A stretch of 64,000 nucleotides of DNA from Cacajao melanocephalus (lineage: Eukaryota; Chordata; Mammalia; Primates; Pitheciidae), in contig CAUYLG010071518.1 of the NCBI GenBank assembly GCA_963573385.1, positions 1-64,000 of the forward strand, written 5' to 3'. Shown here in pieces: positions 1 through 21,699 of this stretch (positions are counted from its first letter, which is position 1; every line of letters begins with the position of its first letter). The translations under genes were made by a program, and so were the position numbers. Under the pieces are notes generated by a model. The model was given only the letters and a program-made list of their open reading frames with translations. It made no database searches and was not told the origin of the DNA.

Positions 1-183
1 CTCCTCAGCAATTGCATAGCATTTCACAGGTTTAAATAAAATATTGGTTGGCTGCTTGTTTGTTATTTTCATCCCTTATTCCTTCCTGTCTCCATTGTTA
101 AGCACAATTATTGGCATAAAAGAGGTTTTTAACATCCATTTTTAGACTGCATTCTACCCTGGGCAATAGAACAAGAATCCCAT

Positions 184-397
184 TCTCTCTCCCTCTTTCT
201 CTTTCTCTTTCTTTCTCTCTTACATTCTTTTTTTTCTTTCTTTCACTCTTTCTTTCTTCTTTTCTCTCTTTTTCTTTCTTTAAAAAAAAAGAAAAAGAAA
301 AAGGAAGGAAGGAAGAAAGGAGAGAAGGAAGGAAGGGAGGAAGGGAGGAAAAGGAAAGGAAAGAAAGAAAAGAAAAGAAAAAAAGAAGGAAGGGCAG
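184..397. repeat. Polypyrimidine tract abutting polypurine tract
   Basis: About 100 bp of nearly pure C/T (CTTT/CTCT) up to 281 switches to about 110 bp of pure A/G (GAAA/GGAA) from 282. The two halves are roughly complementary, so the block is an imperfect inverted repeat. A worn Alu 3' end sits just upstream (about 145-180). Confidence 0.85.

Positions 398-3460
<3,063 letters not shown>

Positions 3461-3490
<30 letters not shown>
3461..3490. repeat. (TG)15 microsatellite
   Basis: Fifteen uninterrupted TG units, likely polymorphic in length. Confidence 0.95.
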
Positions 3491-3492
<2 letters not shown>

Positions 3493-3947
3493 CTTATGAC
3501 AGCAGCCCCTAAATGCATCCTGTACGATTTGATAAAGGCCTCCTGACCTCACTGCCCCCACCCCATGCGTGTCTTTCTTTGCCACAAATTTCCAGCACAC
3601 TGTTCAAATATGTGCCACCTAAATTGAACCCTCATGCTGGGAGCACTAAGGGGACGCCCCTTCAAAGCAACTCACTGCAACCCAACAGTTTACATGTTGC
3701 TGGAAACAATGGGCTTAGGCACACAATTTATTTGTGTTGGCTGGTTTCAGGCTGGTTGGAATCTGCTTTGGGGGAAAAACAAACCCCGCATCTGTTTAGA
3801 TTTATAATTTATATTGAAAGCACAAATACCTCGTAATAGGGCTAGAATGAGACCCAATTATGGGCAGGAGTCACCATACATGCTGGCTTTGTTCTTTCAT
3901 GAATGCACTAAGAGATTACAGACTGCTTTTCTTTTCTTTCCTTTTAA

Positions 3948-4467
<520 letters not shown>

Positions 4468-4872
4468 AAGAGAGTGCAGTGTGCAATACCTCTATCTATG
4501 GGCATGCTACTCCTAAGAAGATCTATAGGAGGACGCTTAAGTCACACAGCAGTCACAGAGATGTCAGGGTCTACCATTACCTGCTGGCAGCTTCCAGTGA
4601 GTTCTATAGGGGAATGCTTTTTGAGCTAGCACAGTAACAAGAGCTGATAAAGTTCACAGTCACCAAGGTGTGATTATCCGGAGGGGTTGTGAGCCCTGGG
4701 ATGCTCGAGGGATTGCCGGTTTGAGGGCAGCCTTCCACAAGAACTGGAGCGAGGTCCTACAACTCCTTTATCAGGAGGAGTGGCTCTTGCCCCAAGCCTG
4801 CCATACAGCGGGTATCTTTAAGATACTGAACGCTGCCACCTGGGCCATGGATTCTTGTCCTGGTATAACTGT

Positions 4873-4995
4873 TTTTCCCTTAAATCATGCTCTGCACTGT
4901 GTCTGCTCTAGGCATTCCTCCGACTGTAAGCTGCTTATTCCTTAATTCATGCCCTGTACCGTGTCTACTGTAGGCATTCCTCCGATGATGAACTA
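4873..4995. repeat. 62-bp tandem duplication inside the LTR
   Basis: Two diverged copies, offset by 62 bp, sharing ggcattcctccga and the preceding ctgtgtct/ccgtgtct segment. Confidence 0.8.
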
Positions 4996-5621
4996 AGATA
5001 TATAGATATAGATATAGGTATATGGAAAAAACTGAGTGGCAGGATATTCTTTAGGCACTCATTCTATGAACTAATATATGATTATATAGAGAGAGCATTA
5101 TACAAAGGAAAATAACTGAGTTGCCTTTTTTTTTAGGCGGTAATAGCGCTTCTATTAGCAACTCAGCAGGAAAAGAAAAAGCAGCTCCTGGTTACTTCCA
5201 TTTCCTCTGTTTCTTAGTGCATCTACTTTTCTTCTGTCCTTTCTTCTTCTTTTTAATGAGAACAGCTTTCTCTCCAATAAATAAGCTTTTAGAATGTCCT
5301 TCTGCATTTTTAGAAGTAAAATTAAGTCCCTGCTTAGGTTTACTGACATTCTTCAATCGTGGATTTGAATTTTGTTGTTTTAATTTTTCTTTATTAACAG
5401 AATGCATGGCTCTGAGTTTTCTCAGAGTAACACTATAAACTGAGATATTCTTCAGGCCCTAATTGTGCCAGGATTCTGCTTAGCTCTCCTTCCTCGGTAC
5501 CTATATGGGGGGTTACCCACAGATCTGGAACTCCTGACCTCAAGTGATCTGCCCACCTTGGCCTCCCAAAGTGCTGGGATTATAGGTGTGAGCCACCATG
5601 CCCAGCCAACAAACTGCTTTT

Positions 5622-5930
5622 TATTTATTTATTTATTTATTGGTTGGGAGAGGGACGGAGTCTCCCTCTGTCACCCAGGCTGGAGTGCAGTGGCATAATC
5701 TTGGCTCCCTGCAACCTCCATCTCCTGGGTTCAAGCGATTCTCTGCCCCAGCCAACCAAGTAGCTGGGATAACAGATACCCGCCACCATGCCCAGTTAAT
5801 TTTTGTATTTTTAGTAGAGACGAGGTTTCACCATCTTGGCCAGGCTGGTCTTGAACTCCTGACCTCGTGATCCACCCGCCTCGGCCTCCCAAAGTGCTGG
5901 AATTACAGGTGTGAGCCACTGTGCCTGGCC
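5622..5930 (-). mobile_element. Antisense Alu with (TTTA)n tail
   Basis: Full-length. Its flanks actgctttt (5,613 and 5,935) repeat the target of the preceding Alu. Confidence 0.93.
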
Positions 5931-6179
5931 CCAAACTGCTTTTTATAATATTTAAGCCATCCTCTTTATTCCCCCAAGCAACTCACCGCCTCCACCCCTG
6001 AGAAGCATCTAGGGTAGGGTCTGTGCCCTAACTGTCTACCCTCTGCACAAGCGCTCTGATCTGGCTCTCTTCCCCACTGCCCTGTGGAGGTGCCTACTCT
6101 GTGCACAGTGCTAGTACCCAACATTTGGGGGCTCTGGGGGGTGGGGAGCAGCCACTGCTCTTAGTGGCTTGTGTCAACT

Positions 6180-6340
6180 ACCTCACTCCATCCTTACCAC
6201 CCTCCCAAGCAATGGTAGTCCCATGACTGGGGATTCCTCCATGATCAGGAGGAAATGGAGGCACTTTCCCAAAATCCCACAGCCTATAAGTGACAGAGCC
6301 AGGATTCTGGCTCAAAGGATCTTGCTCTAGAGTCCATGTT
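6180..6340. repeat. MIR fragment
   Basis: MIR-like order: aggaaatggaggcac, then cccacagcctataagtgacagagcc and gattctggctc. Confidence 0.6.
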
Positions 6341-6569
6341 CTCAACTCTTAGGTGCATTTGCAGTAAAATCTACAGAATAACTAGCAGGATCGCTCCATT
6401 GCCTTGACTTATCATTGCAGTTGATTTGGAAGAGAAATACAGCAAGTGGCAAGAAAATAAAATATCATGACTTAAAATAAAATATCATAACCACCAAAGC
6501 AAAAATGAGATCCCTCTTCCCAAATGAAACTAAACAAGACCAAAACAAAATCTGGAAAAGAACATATTT

Positions 6570-7369
<800 letters not shown>

Positions 7370-7709
7370 TCAGGCTCCCAGAGGTTACTCCATCAGTAAG
7401 AAAGATCCATAGCTGCCCTTCAGATTTCAGGACAAGGAGCAGAAGAGTGCACTCCAGGGAGCTTGCTGTGTGAATCACTACAAGCAGGGCCCTCATCAAC
7501 AGGCCTCCTGGAACCTGCACATGTGCCAGTGCTGCCTCTCCCATCAAAGGTGAGCCCGTCTCTCCAGCCACCTGCAGCAGAGTGGCACTGGGACGTGCTT
7601 TGACCCACAGATGAGGTGGAAATGACCGTATGCCACTTTGGAACCAGGGCTCCACTTTGCACCTTCCACCTTTGATTTTGCTTTTTTGGAATTTTTCTTT
7701 TCTTTTTTC

Positions 7710-7860
7710 TTTTTTTTTTTTTTGAGATAGGGTTTTGCCCTGTTGGCCAGGCTGAAGCGCAGTGGCGTGACCATGGCTCACTGCAGCCTCAAACTCCTGA
7801 CCTCAAGCAATCCACCCCGCCTCAGCCTCCCAAAGTGCATTAGCCCCCATGCCTGGCCTA
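7710..7860 (-). mobile_element. Truncated antisense Alu
   Basis: T-run, then a mix of Alu right- and left-arm segments with an internal deletion, ending gcctggcc. Confidence 0.8.
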
Positions 7861-7905
7861 TTTATTGGAACTTCAAGACCGCAAATGGGAAAGAAGCCTG
7901 AGCTA

Positions 7906-8220
<315 letters not shown>

Positions 8221-8983
8221 ATTGGTGGGGGCTGAAAGAGCCGGTGAAGTGACCTGATGGAAGAGGAGGGAAGAATGTTTGAGGATGAGGGGAGAATCTG
8301 CACAGGTAGTTCCTACCAGGAGGGTTAGGTGAATCTAGAATCGGTCTCCATTTTACATATAAATACAGAGCGCTATTTGCATAGTTTTAACAAACATGAA
8401 ATTTTCCTGGAATGTAATGACCATGTAAAATGAGAGAGGCCTGTGCTTAACTTGGCTCAGGAATTTACCAAGCACTGCTCAGCGCTCTGGAGGAATGGCA
8501 CTGGCAGCCATTCCACTCAGCCCGCAATGCCCCCCACCTGCAGTGGTCACTGTCACCGGCAAAGTGCTTCCACCGTGAGTTCAAGCACCTGGCTACTTCA
8601 TTAGAACTTCCAGCATTAAAGTACATATGATTTAATTATAAGTGACTTTCCATTTATTCTCCTCGATTTTGTAGTTTGAGAATTACATATACATCTTTTC
8701 ATGATCTGGGTAGGTGGGTCATATTATTTAGGAATTTCCTTTCAGGGTAAACAAAGAGGTACTAGGTCTGGTAGGGTTGAAACCACAGGCATCCTCAAGC
8801 ACCTGCTTTTGCTGTGTGAGAGGATGAGCCATGCTGACATAGAACTAGTAGGAAGTACCAGGTTAGAACTCGGAGAGCGGGAGGTGAGGTCAGAGGAGGA
8901 CGTGGGGAAATCAGAGCCCCGATGCACTGCTGGTGGGGATGCAAAACCATGCAGCCGCCATGAAAAATAGTCTCCAGATTTTC

Positions 8984-9263
<280 letters not shown>

Positions 9264-9300
9264 TAGTCTCCAGGTTTTCAACAGGTTAGACATAGAATAC

Positions 9301-9604
9301 ATTTTTTTTTTTTTTTTTTTTTGAGGTAGAGTCTTGATCTTCCAGGCTGGAGGGCAGTGATATAATCTTGGCTCCCTGCAACCTCCCCTTCCCGAGTTCA
9401 AGTGATTCTCCTGCCTCCGCCTCCTGAGTAGCTGGGATTACAGGCGCGCACCACCACACCCAGCTAATTTTTGTATTTTGTTTTAGCAGAGATGGGGTTT
9501 CGCCATGTTGGTCAGGATGGTCTTGAACTTCTGACCTCAGGTGTTCCACCCACCTCAGCCTCTCAAAATGCTGGGATTACCGGCATGAGCCACCACACCC
9601 AGCC
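9301..9604 (-). mobile_element. Antisense Alu in L1
   Basis: The target duplication catagaatac is at 9,291 and 9,605; the T-run is 22 bases. Confidence 0.95.
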
Positions 9605-9924
9605 CATAGAATACGATTCGAACCAGTAATTCCACTCCTAGGTATATACCTCAGAGAAATGAAACTTTATGTTCACATAAAAACTTAAACACAAATGTTC
9701 ATAGCAACATATTCATAATAGCCAAAAAGTGGAAACAACCAAAATGTTCATCAACTAGGGAACGAGTAAACAAAGTGTGGCCTACCCATGCAATGGAATA
9801 TGATTCAGCCAGAAAAGCCTGAACTACTGATACATGCTACAACGAATGGGGACGAATCTTGAAAACATTATGGTAAGAACAAGAAGCCAGACACAAAAGG
9901 CCACCTATTGTACGACTCCAATTA

Positions 9925-10420
<496 letters not shown>

Positions 10421-10530
10421 CACATACAAAAGCAAAAAGTACATCTGTAAATTTAAAAAAAGAAACAAGGAAAACAAAAAAGAAACCACTGAACTGTACA
10501 ATTTAAAAGGGTGAATTTTATGGCACATGA

Positions 10531-10731
<201 letters not shown>

Positions 10732-10739
10732 TAATCTGG

Positions 10740-11387
10740 AGCCATTGAGGGCTTTAGGCATCACTGTGGCTTTAGGTGTGCGTTTGAGAAGGATCACTGT
10801 GGAAGATAAACCCGAGATGGGCAAACACAGATGGCTTTAAAGGTGATGAAGGGTGAGGCATTTGGAAGGAGCCTGGCTTGGGACTTGAGCAGCTGCTGGA
10901 GGCGGTGCCATTCCCAGGAATGTTGGCAGCATGGCGTTGTAAGCAGTTTGTGCTAACTGCTGTAACAGAGGCGCAATCACACAGAGGGTTGATAAGATAA
11001 GAGCTCGGAGAAATTACTTCTGACTGGTGGCATCCAGGAAGACATTTGGAAGAGGCAGCATTTAAGCAGAACTTTACAGGTCAGCATAGAGCATACAAAA
11101 ATTCAAAGGGCAGCCTAGGAAGAAGGAATTGCACCAGCCAAGATATGGGGCTAGGAGGTGACCAGGTTTGCTGGGATTGTTTGGCCAGGTAAGAAGGGAA
11201 ACAACAATTATGGTAACAAAACTAACCAAAAAGCATATCCTTCCATTTTTCACAACCTCTCTGTGAGGCAGTAGCATCTTTTAATAGGACCCAAGATTCA
11301 AAGGAGTCCAGGTGACTTATACCTAAGGTCACACAGCTACGAAGGGACTGGTCAGTTTTGTTTTTTTGTTCATTAAGAGACAGCATC
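10740..11387. repeat. Old repeat remnants, including a MIR
   Basis: 11,210-11,385 shows the MIR-like string caaggtcacacagct (here taaggtcacacagctac). The preceding 10,740-11,200 resembles the same old repeat class as 13,780-15,486, but this is tentative. Confidence 0.45.
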
Positions 11388-12303
<916 letters not shown>

Positions 12304-12872
12304 CTGGCCAGTTTTTAACCTCAGGTCTGTTTGAAAAAGAGGTACACAGGTGAGTTCAGGCCAACTCGTGGCATGCAGACCTTATTTTTACAGTCAATCA
12401 AGTCATCCTTCCTCTTGAACCAGAAAACACCCCTCTCTGCATCTCTGTTTTGTATTACGCAATCCAGTTTCTCAAATCTTACAATAACAAGTTTTCTTGA
12501 GGGAGAAATTGTGCTCATTGTTTGGGAAATGCAGTCTGCCCTACACAGGAGAAGATTAAGGACTCTTGATATATATAGGGATGGAGGGTGTGTATATTTT
12601 AGGTGCCAGAGAAACCATAATCTGTGAACAATATATCAATTGGGGTGATGACAGCTGCTTAGTATTAAATATGAGATGTGGGTTCTTTCTGCTGCTTAAC
12701 CTCCCTTACTTTGCTCTAAGCAATAAGCATCAAAATCAAATACTTATTTGTCGAATTTTTGTTTCATTCTGTTTGGATTCCAGTTGTTGAGGCACAATCC
12801 TTTTTATATAATGTATTTTTTAAAATCTCTGAATCTTTACCTTGCGGTTTTAACAGCCATGGAGAAAGTCCT

Positions 12873-13178
12873 GGCCGGGTGCAGTTGGCTCATGTCTATA
12901 ATCCTGACACATTGGGAGGCTGAGGCAGGCAGATCTCTTGAGCTTAGAAGTTCAAGACCAGCCTGGGCAGCATGGTGAGACCCCTGGGTCTACAAAATAC
13001 TTAAAAATTAGCCAGGCGTGGTGGCACACACTTGTGGTCCTAGCTACTTTAAGAGGCTGAGGTGAGAGGATTGCTTGAGCCCAGGAGGTGGAGGCTGCAG
13101 TAAGCCATGTTTGCACCACTGCACTCCAATAGGCAATAAAGCGAGATCTTTGTCTCAAAAAATAAAAATAAATAATAG
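12873..13178 (+). mobile_element. Sense Alu
   Basis: An older-looking Alu (ttgagcttagaag, gagtgcaatagg type) with an AAAT tail. Confidence 0.92.
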
Positions 13179-13769
13179 GCCAGGCATAGTGGCTCACACC
13201 TGTAATCCCAGCACTTTGGGAGGCTGCGGCAGGCAGCCCACTTGAGGTCAGGAGTTCGAGACCAGCCTGGCCAACATGGCAAAATCCTGTCTCTACTAAA
13301 AATACAAAGATTAAAAATTCACCTGGCATGGGGGCACTCGCCTGTAATCCCAGCTGCTCTCAGGAGGCTGAGGTGGGGAATTGCTTGAACCTGGGAGATG
13401 GAGGTTTCAGTGAGCCAAGATCTCGCCACTGCACTCCAGCCTGGTGATAGAGTGAGACTCCATCTCAAAAAAAAAAAAAAAGAAAGAAAGAAATGGGCCC
13501 ACTGTGTCACCCAGGCTGGAGAGCAGTGGCACAACCTTGGCTCACTGCAGTCTCAACCTCCTGGGCTTAAGCAAGCCTCCCGCCACAGCTTCCAGGGTAG
13601 CTGGGACTACAAATGCATGCCACTATGCATGGCTCATTTTTGTATTTTTTGCAGAGACTGAGTCCCTCTAAGTTGTTCAGGCTGGTCTTGAACTCCTGGG
13701 CTAAAGCAATGCTCCCACCTCGGGGTCCCAAAGCGCTGGGATTACAGGCATGAACCACTGTGCCTGACC
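13179..13769. mobile_element. Sense Alu facing antisense Alu
   Basis: Sense 13,179-13,494, with the tail leading into (GAAA)n. Antisense 13,495-13,769. Tail-to-tail arrangement. Confidence 0.92.
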
Positions 13770-14373
13770 AAAACTGTTTTAGATACTGGAAATAAAGCAG
13801 GAAAAAAAACTAAGTCTATGCCTTTCACTGAGGCCTTCACGGAGCTCAGGTTCTAGCAGGGAAGACAAACAAACAAACAAAGGAAGTAAATAGCCCAGAA
13901 TCTGACCTGAAGCCGAGAGCTAGGGGGCTTGAGGGAGTGGCAGAGGCAACTTCAGAGGCCCTGGAGGAGGGAACAGGTGTGGAGCTAGATTGCGAAAAGG
14001 AGGAAAGATCACAGGAGGTGGAAGACCATTGTTAAGTTTAGCATTGACTCGGAATGCGATAAGAGAAGAGGCTTTCAGAAAGCTTTGACCGGATGAGGGA
14101 CACCATCTCACAGGTTTTACCAGAATCCTTCTGGCTTGTGGTGCAGAATCAGCTGGAGAGGAACAAGAGTAGATGTGGAGAGACCAGAAAAGAGGCTACT
14201 ATCGTAGTCCAAGCAAGAGATGGCGGTGGCTTGGAACAGGGTAGAAGATATGGACGTAGTCAGAAATGGTTGGATTCTGGATATATTTTGGAGGTCAAGC
14301 CAACAAAACTGGATGGGGTGTGGTGAGAGAAGTGAAGGAGTCAAGGATAATTTCTTTATTGTTTTTATGATTT

Positions 14374-14694
<321 letters not shown>

Positions 14695-14703
14695 TTTTTA
14701 TGA

Positions 14704-15151
<448 letters not shown>

Positions 15152-15466
15152 TAGGGATAATTCTAATGGTAGTCATCTGCAAGATACAACTGCAAGACGG
15201 AGCTGTGATCTGCTTCTTGATGAAGATGGAGGGCGGAGTTCAGGGTAGACCATGTAAAGTGTGAGATGCTTACTAGATAGAAATGATGGAATGGCTGAGT
15301 AGGCAACTATTTATGCACAAATTGAGTTCAGGGGAGAGGCTGGGGACAGAAATATCAGTGTGAACACCACTAGCACACAGGTGGTATTGAAAGCCATGAC
15401 ACTGGATGAGATTACCCGAGAAAGAAATCAAAGAAGAGAAGAGGTGCTTGGACCAGGAGGTCCTCA

Positions 15467-16125
<659 letters not shown>

Positions 16126-16224
16126 AACTTCACTCCACAGTAGATGGGGGATCCGAACTTGATCAATTTAGTCACCAATCTCTGGACCTCCTTTGGTGTG
16201 TTGAGAGTGGAGGAAAGTGGAAAA

Positions 16225-16400
16225 GGAACTGGATTTAAGTCCAAAAGACCTGGTCTCTGTCATTTACTGTGGGACCCTAAGCACAGCGTTTCACCTCTCT
16301 GAACCTCCCTATAAAGAAGGAACACCACTTCACCCAGCCACAACACAAGATGATTATAAGGATTATATGAAATAATTAGGAGAGAGAGTGCCACAAATTA
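16225..16400 (-). repeat. MIR fragment
   Basis: Antisense MIR signature: gtctctgtcatttactgtgggaccc, then tttcacctctctgaacctc and ggattatatgaaata. Confidence 0.65.
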
Positions 16401-16424
16401 TAAAAGGCAGAAAATTTTGGTCGT

Positions 16425-16735
<311 letters not shown>

Positions 16736-17138
16736 AATCTTGGTCATGACTTAGTTTCTCCTAAAGAGGCCAAGTTCAGAAATTTGCATCTCATGCTTGG
16801 GACAACCATATCAACACTCATTCAACAAATAATTCCTGCCTATCCTATGTGCCGGAAACACATTGTACCCAGCAGTAAAAGTAGACGCAGTCCTGCCTTC
16901 ATGGAGCATATTTTCTAGTGAAAGGACCATCCTCCTAACAGCCACCTTTTATTGAAGCCTGCTACAATTTGAATCCTTGCATGTTGTGTTTTAAAACGTT
17001 TATTTTTATAATTTGGTATTTGTTTCTAAGAGGTGAGGAGAGATAATTTCAGGTTTCTATTTGTTAGCACTTCGCCATGGGCAAGGACAGTTGTACATAG
17101 AATCATTGCTCCATTTTTTTTTCCCTTTCTTTTCTCTT

Positions 17139-17516
17139 GGTCAGGAGTTCTAGACCAGCCTGGCCAACATGGTGAAACCCTGTCTCTACTAAAAATACAA
17201 AAATTAGCCAGGCATAGTGGTACACGCCTGTAATCCCAGCTACTCAGGAGGCTGAAGCACAAGAATCACTTGAATCCGGTAGGCGGAGGTTGCAGTGAGC
17301 TGAGATTTCGCCCCTGCACTCTAGCTGGGGCAACAGAGCCAGACTCTGCTTAAAAAAAAAAATCAGCTGGGTGTGGTGGCACACACCTGCAGTCCCAGCC
17401 CCTCCCGAGGCTGAGGCTTGAGCCCAGGAGATTGAGGCTGCAGTAAGCCAGGATCACAGCACTGCACTCTATCCTGGGCAACTGAGACCCTGTCTCAGAA
17501 AAATAAAATAAATAAA
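17139..17516 (+). mobile_element. 5'-truncated Alu and a right-monomer unit
   Basis: 17,139-17,361 begins inside the Alu left arm (ggtcaggagttc). 17,362-17,516 is a right-arm-only unit of FRAM type with an AAAT tail. Confidence 0.88.
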
Positions 17517-17614
17517 CATTGAGACAGAAGCCATTGCTATTTTTGACATTTCATAGGACCCTCTTAACACACCGCTGGGGGATGCTGGGACCACTGTTTG
17601 GGAAACAGAGGTAA

Positions 17615-17815
17615 AACCCACAGGGCTTTAAATCCTAATGTCACCACTTGCTGGCCATGCGACCTTACTCGCTACACCCTGTTGGCTCTCAGTTTCCTTA
17701 TCCATAAATGGAGACAATAATAGTTTGTATCTTCTAGGATGGTTGTGAGAATTAAATGGCATCATACCTAGAAAGGCCTCAGCTTTATAGTCAACTCTCC
17801 ACAAGTGGCAGCCAT
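17615..17815 (-). repeat. MIR fragment
   Basis: tgtcaccacttgctggccatgcgacc, ctcagtttccttatccataaatgg and ggttgtgagaattaaatg follow antisense MIR. Confidence 0.75.
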
Positions 17816-18035
17816 TATTATGGAAACCAAAGGTGGGGGTTGGGGCCAGAACCTGAAGACCCTGGAAAGGACTGAGTACATTGCTAAGGGAGGGGAAGGC
17901 GGGGACAGGGCCGGTTGCTGCCCCTGCAGCTCTCAGCAGAGGCCTCCTGCAGCCCCTCTGGATGTGGCTTTTAATTCTGGCAGGAAGTGATGAATGTGTG
18001 ATGAATGCCAACCGGGGAAGACCAGTGTGTTAGAG

Positions 18036-18335
18036 GGGTTTTTTTTGTTTTGTTTTTGTTTTTTGAGACAGGGTCTCACTCTATCGCCCACGCTGGAGTG
18101 CAGTAGCATGATCATAGCTCACTGCAGCCTCAACCCAACCCTCCGGGCTCAAGCGATCCTCCTGCCTCAGCCTCCCAAGTAGCTGGGACTACAGGCATGT
18201 ACCACCATCCTAGCTAGTTTGTGTGCTTTTTGTAGAGACAGTGTTTTGCCATGTTGCCTAGGCTGGTCTCAAACTATTCTCCTGCCTCAGCCTCTCAAAG
18301 GGCTGGGATTACCAGTAGGAGCCACTGCACCAGAC
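18036..18335 (-). mobile_element. Antisense Alu
   Basis: The target duplication tgttagagg is in both flanks (about 18,028 and 18,338). Confidence 0.92.
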
Positions 18336-18814
18336 TATGTTAGAGGTTTTGAACCAGGCAGCCACGTGGATTCAAAATAAAGTTAGAGTCCTGGATGACT
18401 GGAGAGACAGTGGAGTCGTTAATAGAGGTGGATTACAAGGGAGATAGAGAGTGAAAGACAAATTATAATACTTAGGACACAAAGAGTTCAGAGAGGGCTT
18501 AAAGTGCAGGGAGTGTCCGTGGAATTTTGGTACATGGCCACTTCTTGTCCTTAAATAACCTCCGAACGCAGGAAACATTATCTTTCCATATCACCCTAAA
18601 AACTGGGCAGCAGTGATGAGTAAAATGACTCTGATCTCAGTTAAATTGAAATTCTAGGAATACACTGGCTCCTTTGGAGTTTCTTGCTAACACTCCTTTC
18701 TCTGTCTCTGATTCCCCACTTGCAGCTCACAGTGCCCTCTGTTGGAAACCTCAACCACAAATCCCCATCCTGACTCCACAAGAAGGACCTAGAAGGAAAC
18801 AAACACCTCTTGGG

Positions 18815-19005
18815 AGCCTTTCACACACATTGTCCTCATTCTACCTTCACAGTTCCTTGGTGAGAAGGTTACTGTGTCCAGCCTGGGGAAGCTGAGGCAC
18901 AGAGATGGAGGAGCATGCCCTAATTACAGCCAGAGCAGAGCTGAGATTGGAACTCAAGGCAGCTGCCTTCAAAGCTTGTGCTTCACTCCCTCTACCTAGC
19001 TATAC
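18815..19005 (+). repeat. MIR fragment
   Basis: cattgtcctcattctacc ... gaagctgaggcacagag ... gagctgagattggaactcaag follow sense MIR. Confidence 0.7.
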
Positions 19006-19378
19006 CTGTAGGATGATTTGACAAGGCACTTTTTTTTTTTTTTTTTGGCGGTCATCTTTGACTATTGACAAGGGACTTGAAGATACAATCTCAAGAACGG
19101 AGGCTTATATTTGACACTAATTGAAAGCCTTCCCACCTGATTCCGAGCAGGGCATCACACCAGACAAGGTAAGTAGCCATGGGGCTTTGAAGAGGTTAAC
19201 AGGAACACCAGAACCCTGCCAGATAGAGTCTGGAGGCTGTGTTCTTGGCTTACCCTCCCACCATGTGAATTTGGTCAAGCTCTTCCCCTGTTCAGACTCT
19301 TGACCCACAGAAGCAGGGGCAGGTTCAACATTGAACTTTCCAATGTTAACAACTGATCACAATCAGTGCTATCTTTCA

Positions 19379-19898
<520 letters not shown>

Positions 19899-20289
19899 AG
19901 GACACACCCACTCATTTCTTGGAATCTATCCTAAAGAAATATACACATAAGTGCATAGGACATACACACAGGATATTCACTGCAACCCTTAGAGTAACAG
20001 TGATCTATCGTAAGACTGCCTTGTGATACACCTAAACCTTGGGAAAGTACACAGCCACTAAAAGAATGAGGAAGGCGCATAGGTGGTAAAATGAAAGCAT
20101 GACCAGTGATGTGTCATTGAGTGTAACAAGAAAGGTTCCTTAACCAAAAACAAAGTATACATGGTTTGAGCCCATTGCTCTATTTGCACATGCATAATAA
20201 AAGACTTGAAAATGTAAGGAGAGGCTTTCTTTTTTCCCCTGTGAAATGCTCTACTTTTATTTAAAAAATTATTATTATTATTATTTTGT

Positions 20290-20846
20290 TGGGTTGTTGT
20301 TGTTTTGAGATGGAGTCTCACTCTGTCACCCAGGCTAGCGTTCGGTGGCACAGTGTCTGCTCACTGCAACCTCCACCTCCCGGATTCAAGCACTTCTCCT
20401 GACTCAGCATCCCCAGCAGCTGGGATTACAGGTGCCCGCTACCACATCCAGCTAATTTTTGTATTTTTAGTAGAGACAGGATTTCTCCATGTTGGTCAGG
20501 CTGGTCTTGAACTCCTGATCTCAGGTAATCCTCCCACCTTGAACTCCCAAAGATATTATTTTGTATTAGAGACAAGGTCTTGCTGTGTCACAAGTCATGG
20601 CATGATCATGGCTCACGATTGACTGCAGTCTCTACCTCCCAGACTCAAGCAAACCTCCCTCCTCAGCCTCCTGAGTGGTTGGAACTACAGGTACATGCCA
20701 CCACGCTGGATAATTTTTGTATTTTTTGTAAAGACTGGGTTTCACCGTGCTGCTCAGTCTGGGTCTCAAACTCCTGAGCTCAAGCAAACCACCTGTCTCA
20801 GCTTCCCAAAGTGCTTGGATTACAGGTATGAGCCACTGCGCCTAGA
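20290..20846 (-). mobile_element. Two antisense Alus
   Basis: The first (20,290-20,551) stops inside its left arm. The second (20,553-20,846) is a diverged, older copy. Confidence 0.88.
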
Positions 20847-20941
20847 CAATAAAAATTATTTCAAAATATTTTCATCTGCAGAATGCTCTACAAGGCAAGT
20901 CTATCGGGTCAGTTTGAGTAAGCAGTTTGAGCTCTTTACAT

Positions 20942-21235
20942 AATTTTTTTTTTTTTGAGACGGAGCTTGCTCTGTTGCCCAGGTGGACTGCAGTGGTGCA
21001 ATCACGGCTTACTGTAGCCTTGACCTCCAGACTCAGGCAATCCTCCCACCTCAGCTTCTCTAGTAGTTGGGAATACAGGCATTCATCATCACACCGGGCA
21101 ATTTTTTTTTTTTTTCTGTAGAAATAGGGTCTCTCTATGTCACCCAGGCTCGCCTTGAATTCCTGGGCTCAAGCTATCCTCCCACCTCAGCCTCCCAAAG
21201 TGCTAGGATGATGGGTGTGAGCCACTGCATCCAGC
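20942..21235 (-). mobile_element. Antisense Alu
   Basis: T-run then an old-type Alu body. The mid-linker T-run has expanded (21,102-21,116). Confidence 0.92.
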
Positions 21236-21410
21236 AAGTATGAGTTATTAAACTACCAGTGGAACTTGATGAGAGATTGGCTTAGCATTCCTCACATTCA
21301 GTGTACCTAGTGCTTGGTGCTTCACCTACACCCACCAACTCTATGAAGACTATCTGACAAATAGGGACATTGAGGCCCCTGGACTCCGGTTTTTAATTTT
21401 AAAAATTTGT

Positions 21411-21522
21411 ATTTTTTTTTTGTGGAACACTTCACAAACTTGTATGTCATCCTTGTGCAGGGGCCATGCTAATCTTCTCTGTCTCTTTCCAATTTGAGTA
21501 GGCGTGCTGCTGAGCCAAGCAC
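21411..21522 (-). pseudogene. U6 snRNA retropseudogene
   Basis: On the minus strand the sequence follows U6 snRNA from the 5' stem (about 21,522) through the conserved block complementary to 21,447-21,483 (AGAGAAGATTAGCATGGCCC-type core) to the 3' end. It has many substitutions, and in place of the U6 terminal T-run there is an A-run, as in L1-mobilised copies. It lacks the pol III terminator and I see no snRNA promoter elements, so it is presumably dead. Confidence 0.9.
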
Positions 21523-21699
21523 CAGAATCTAATCTTTAAAGCTTTATCTACTACACAGATAATTGAATCCTATGGGCTCCCACAAAACTATTTATGTTCC
21601 TATCTCCTGGGATATCAAACAGATGAGGACATTTATCACACTGTATTGTAGTTGTGCCCTCAAGCACAATGCTACTCAAAATGTACTCTGTTGAATCTT

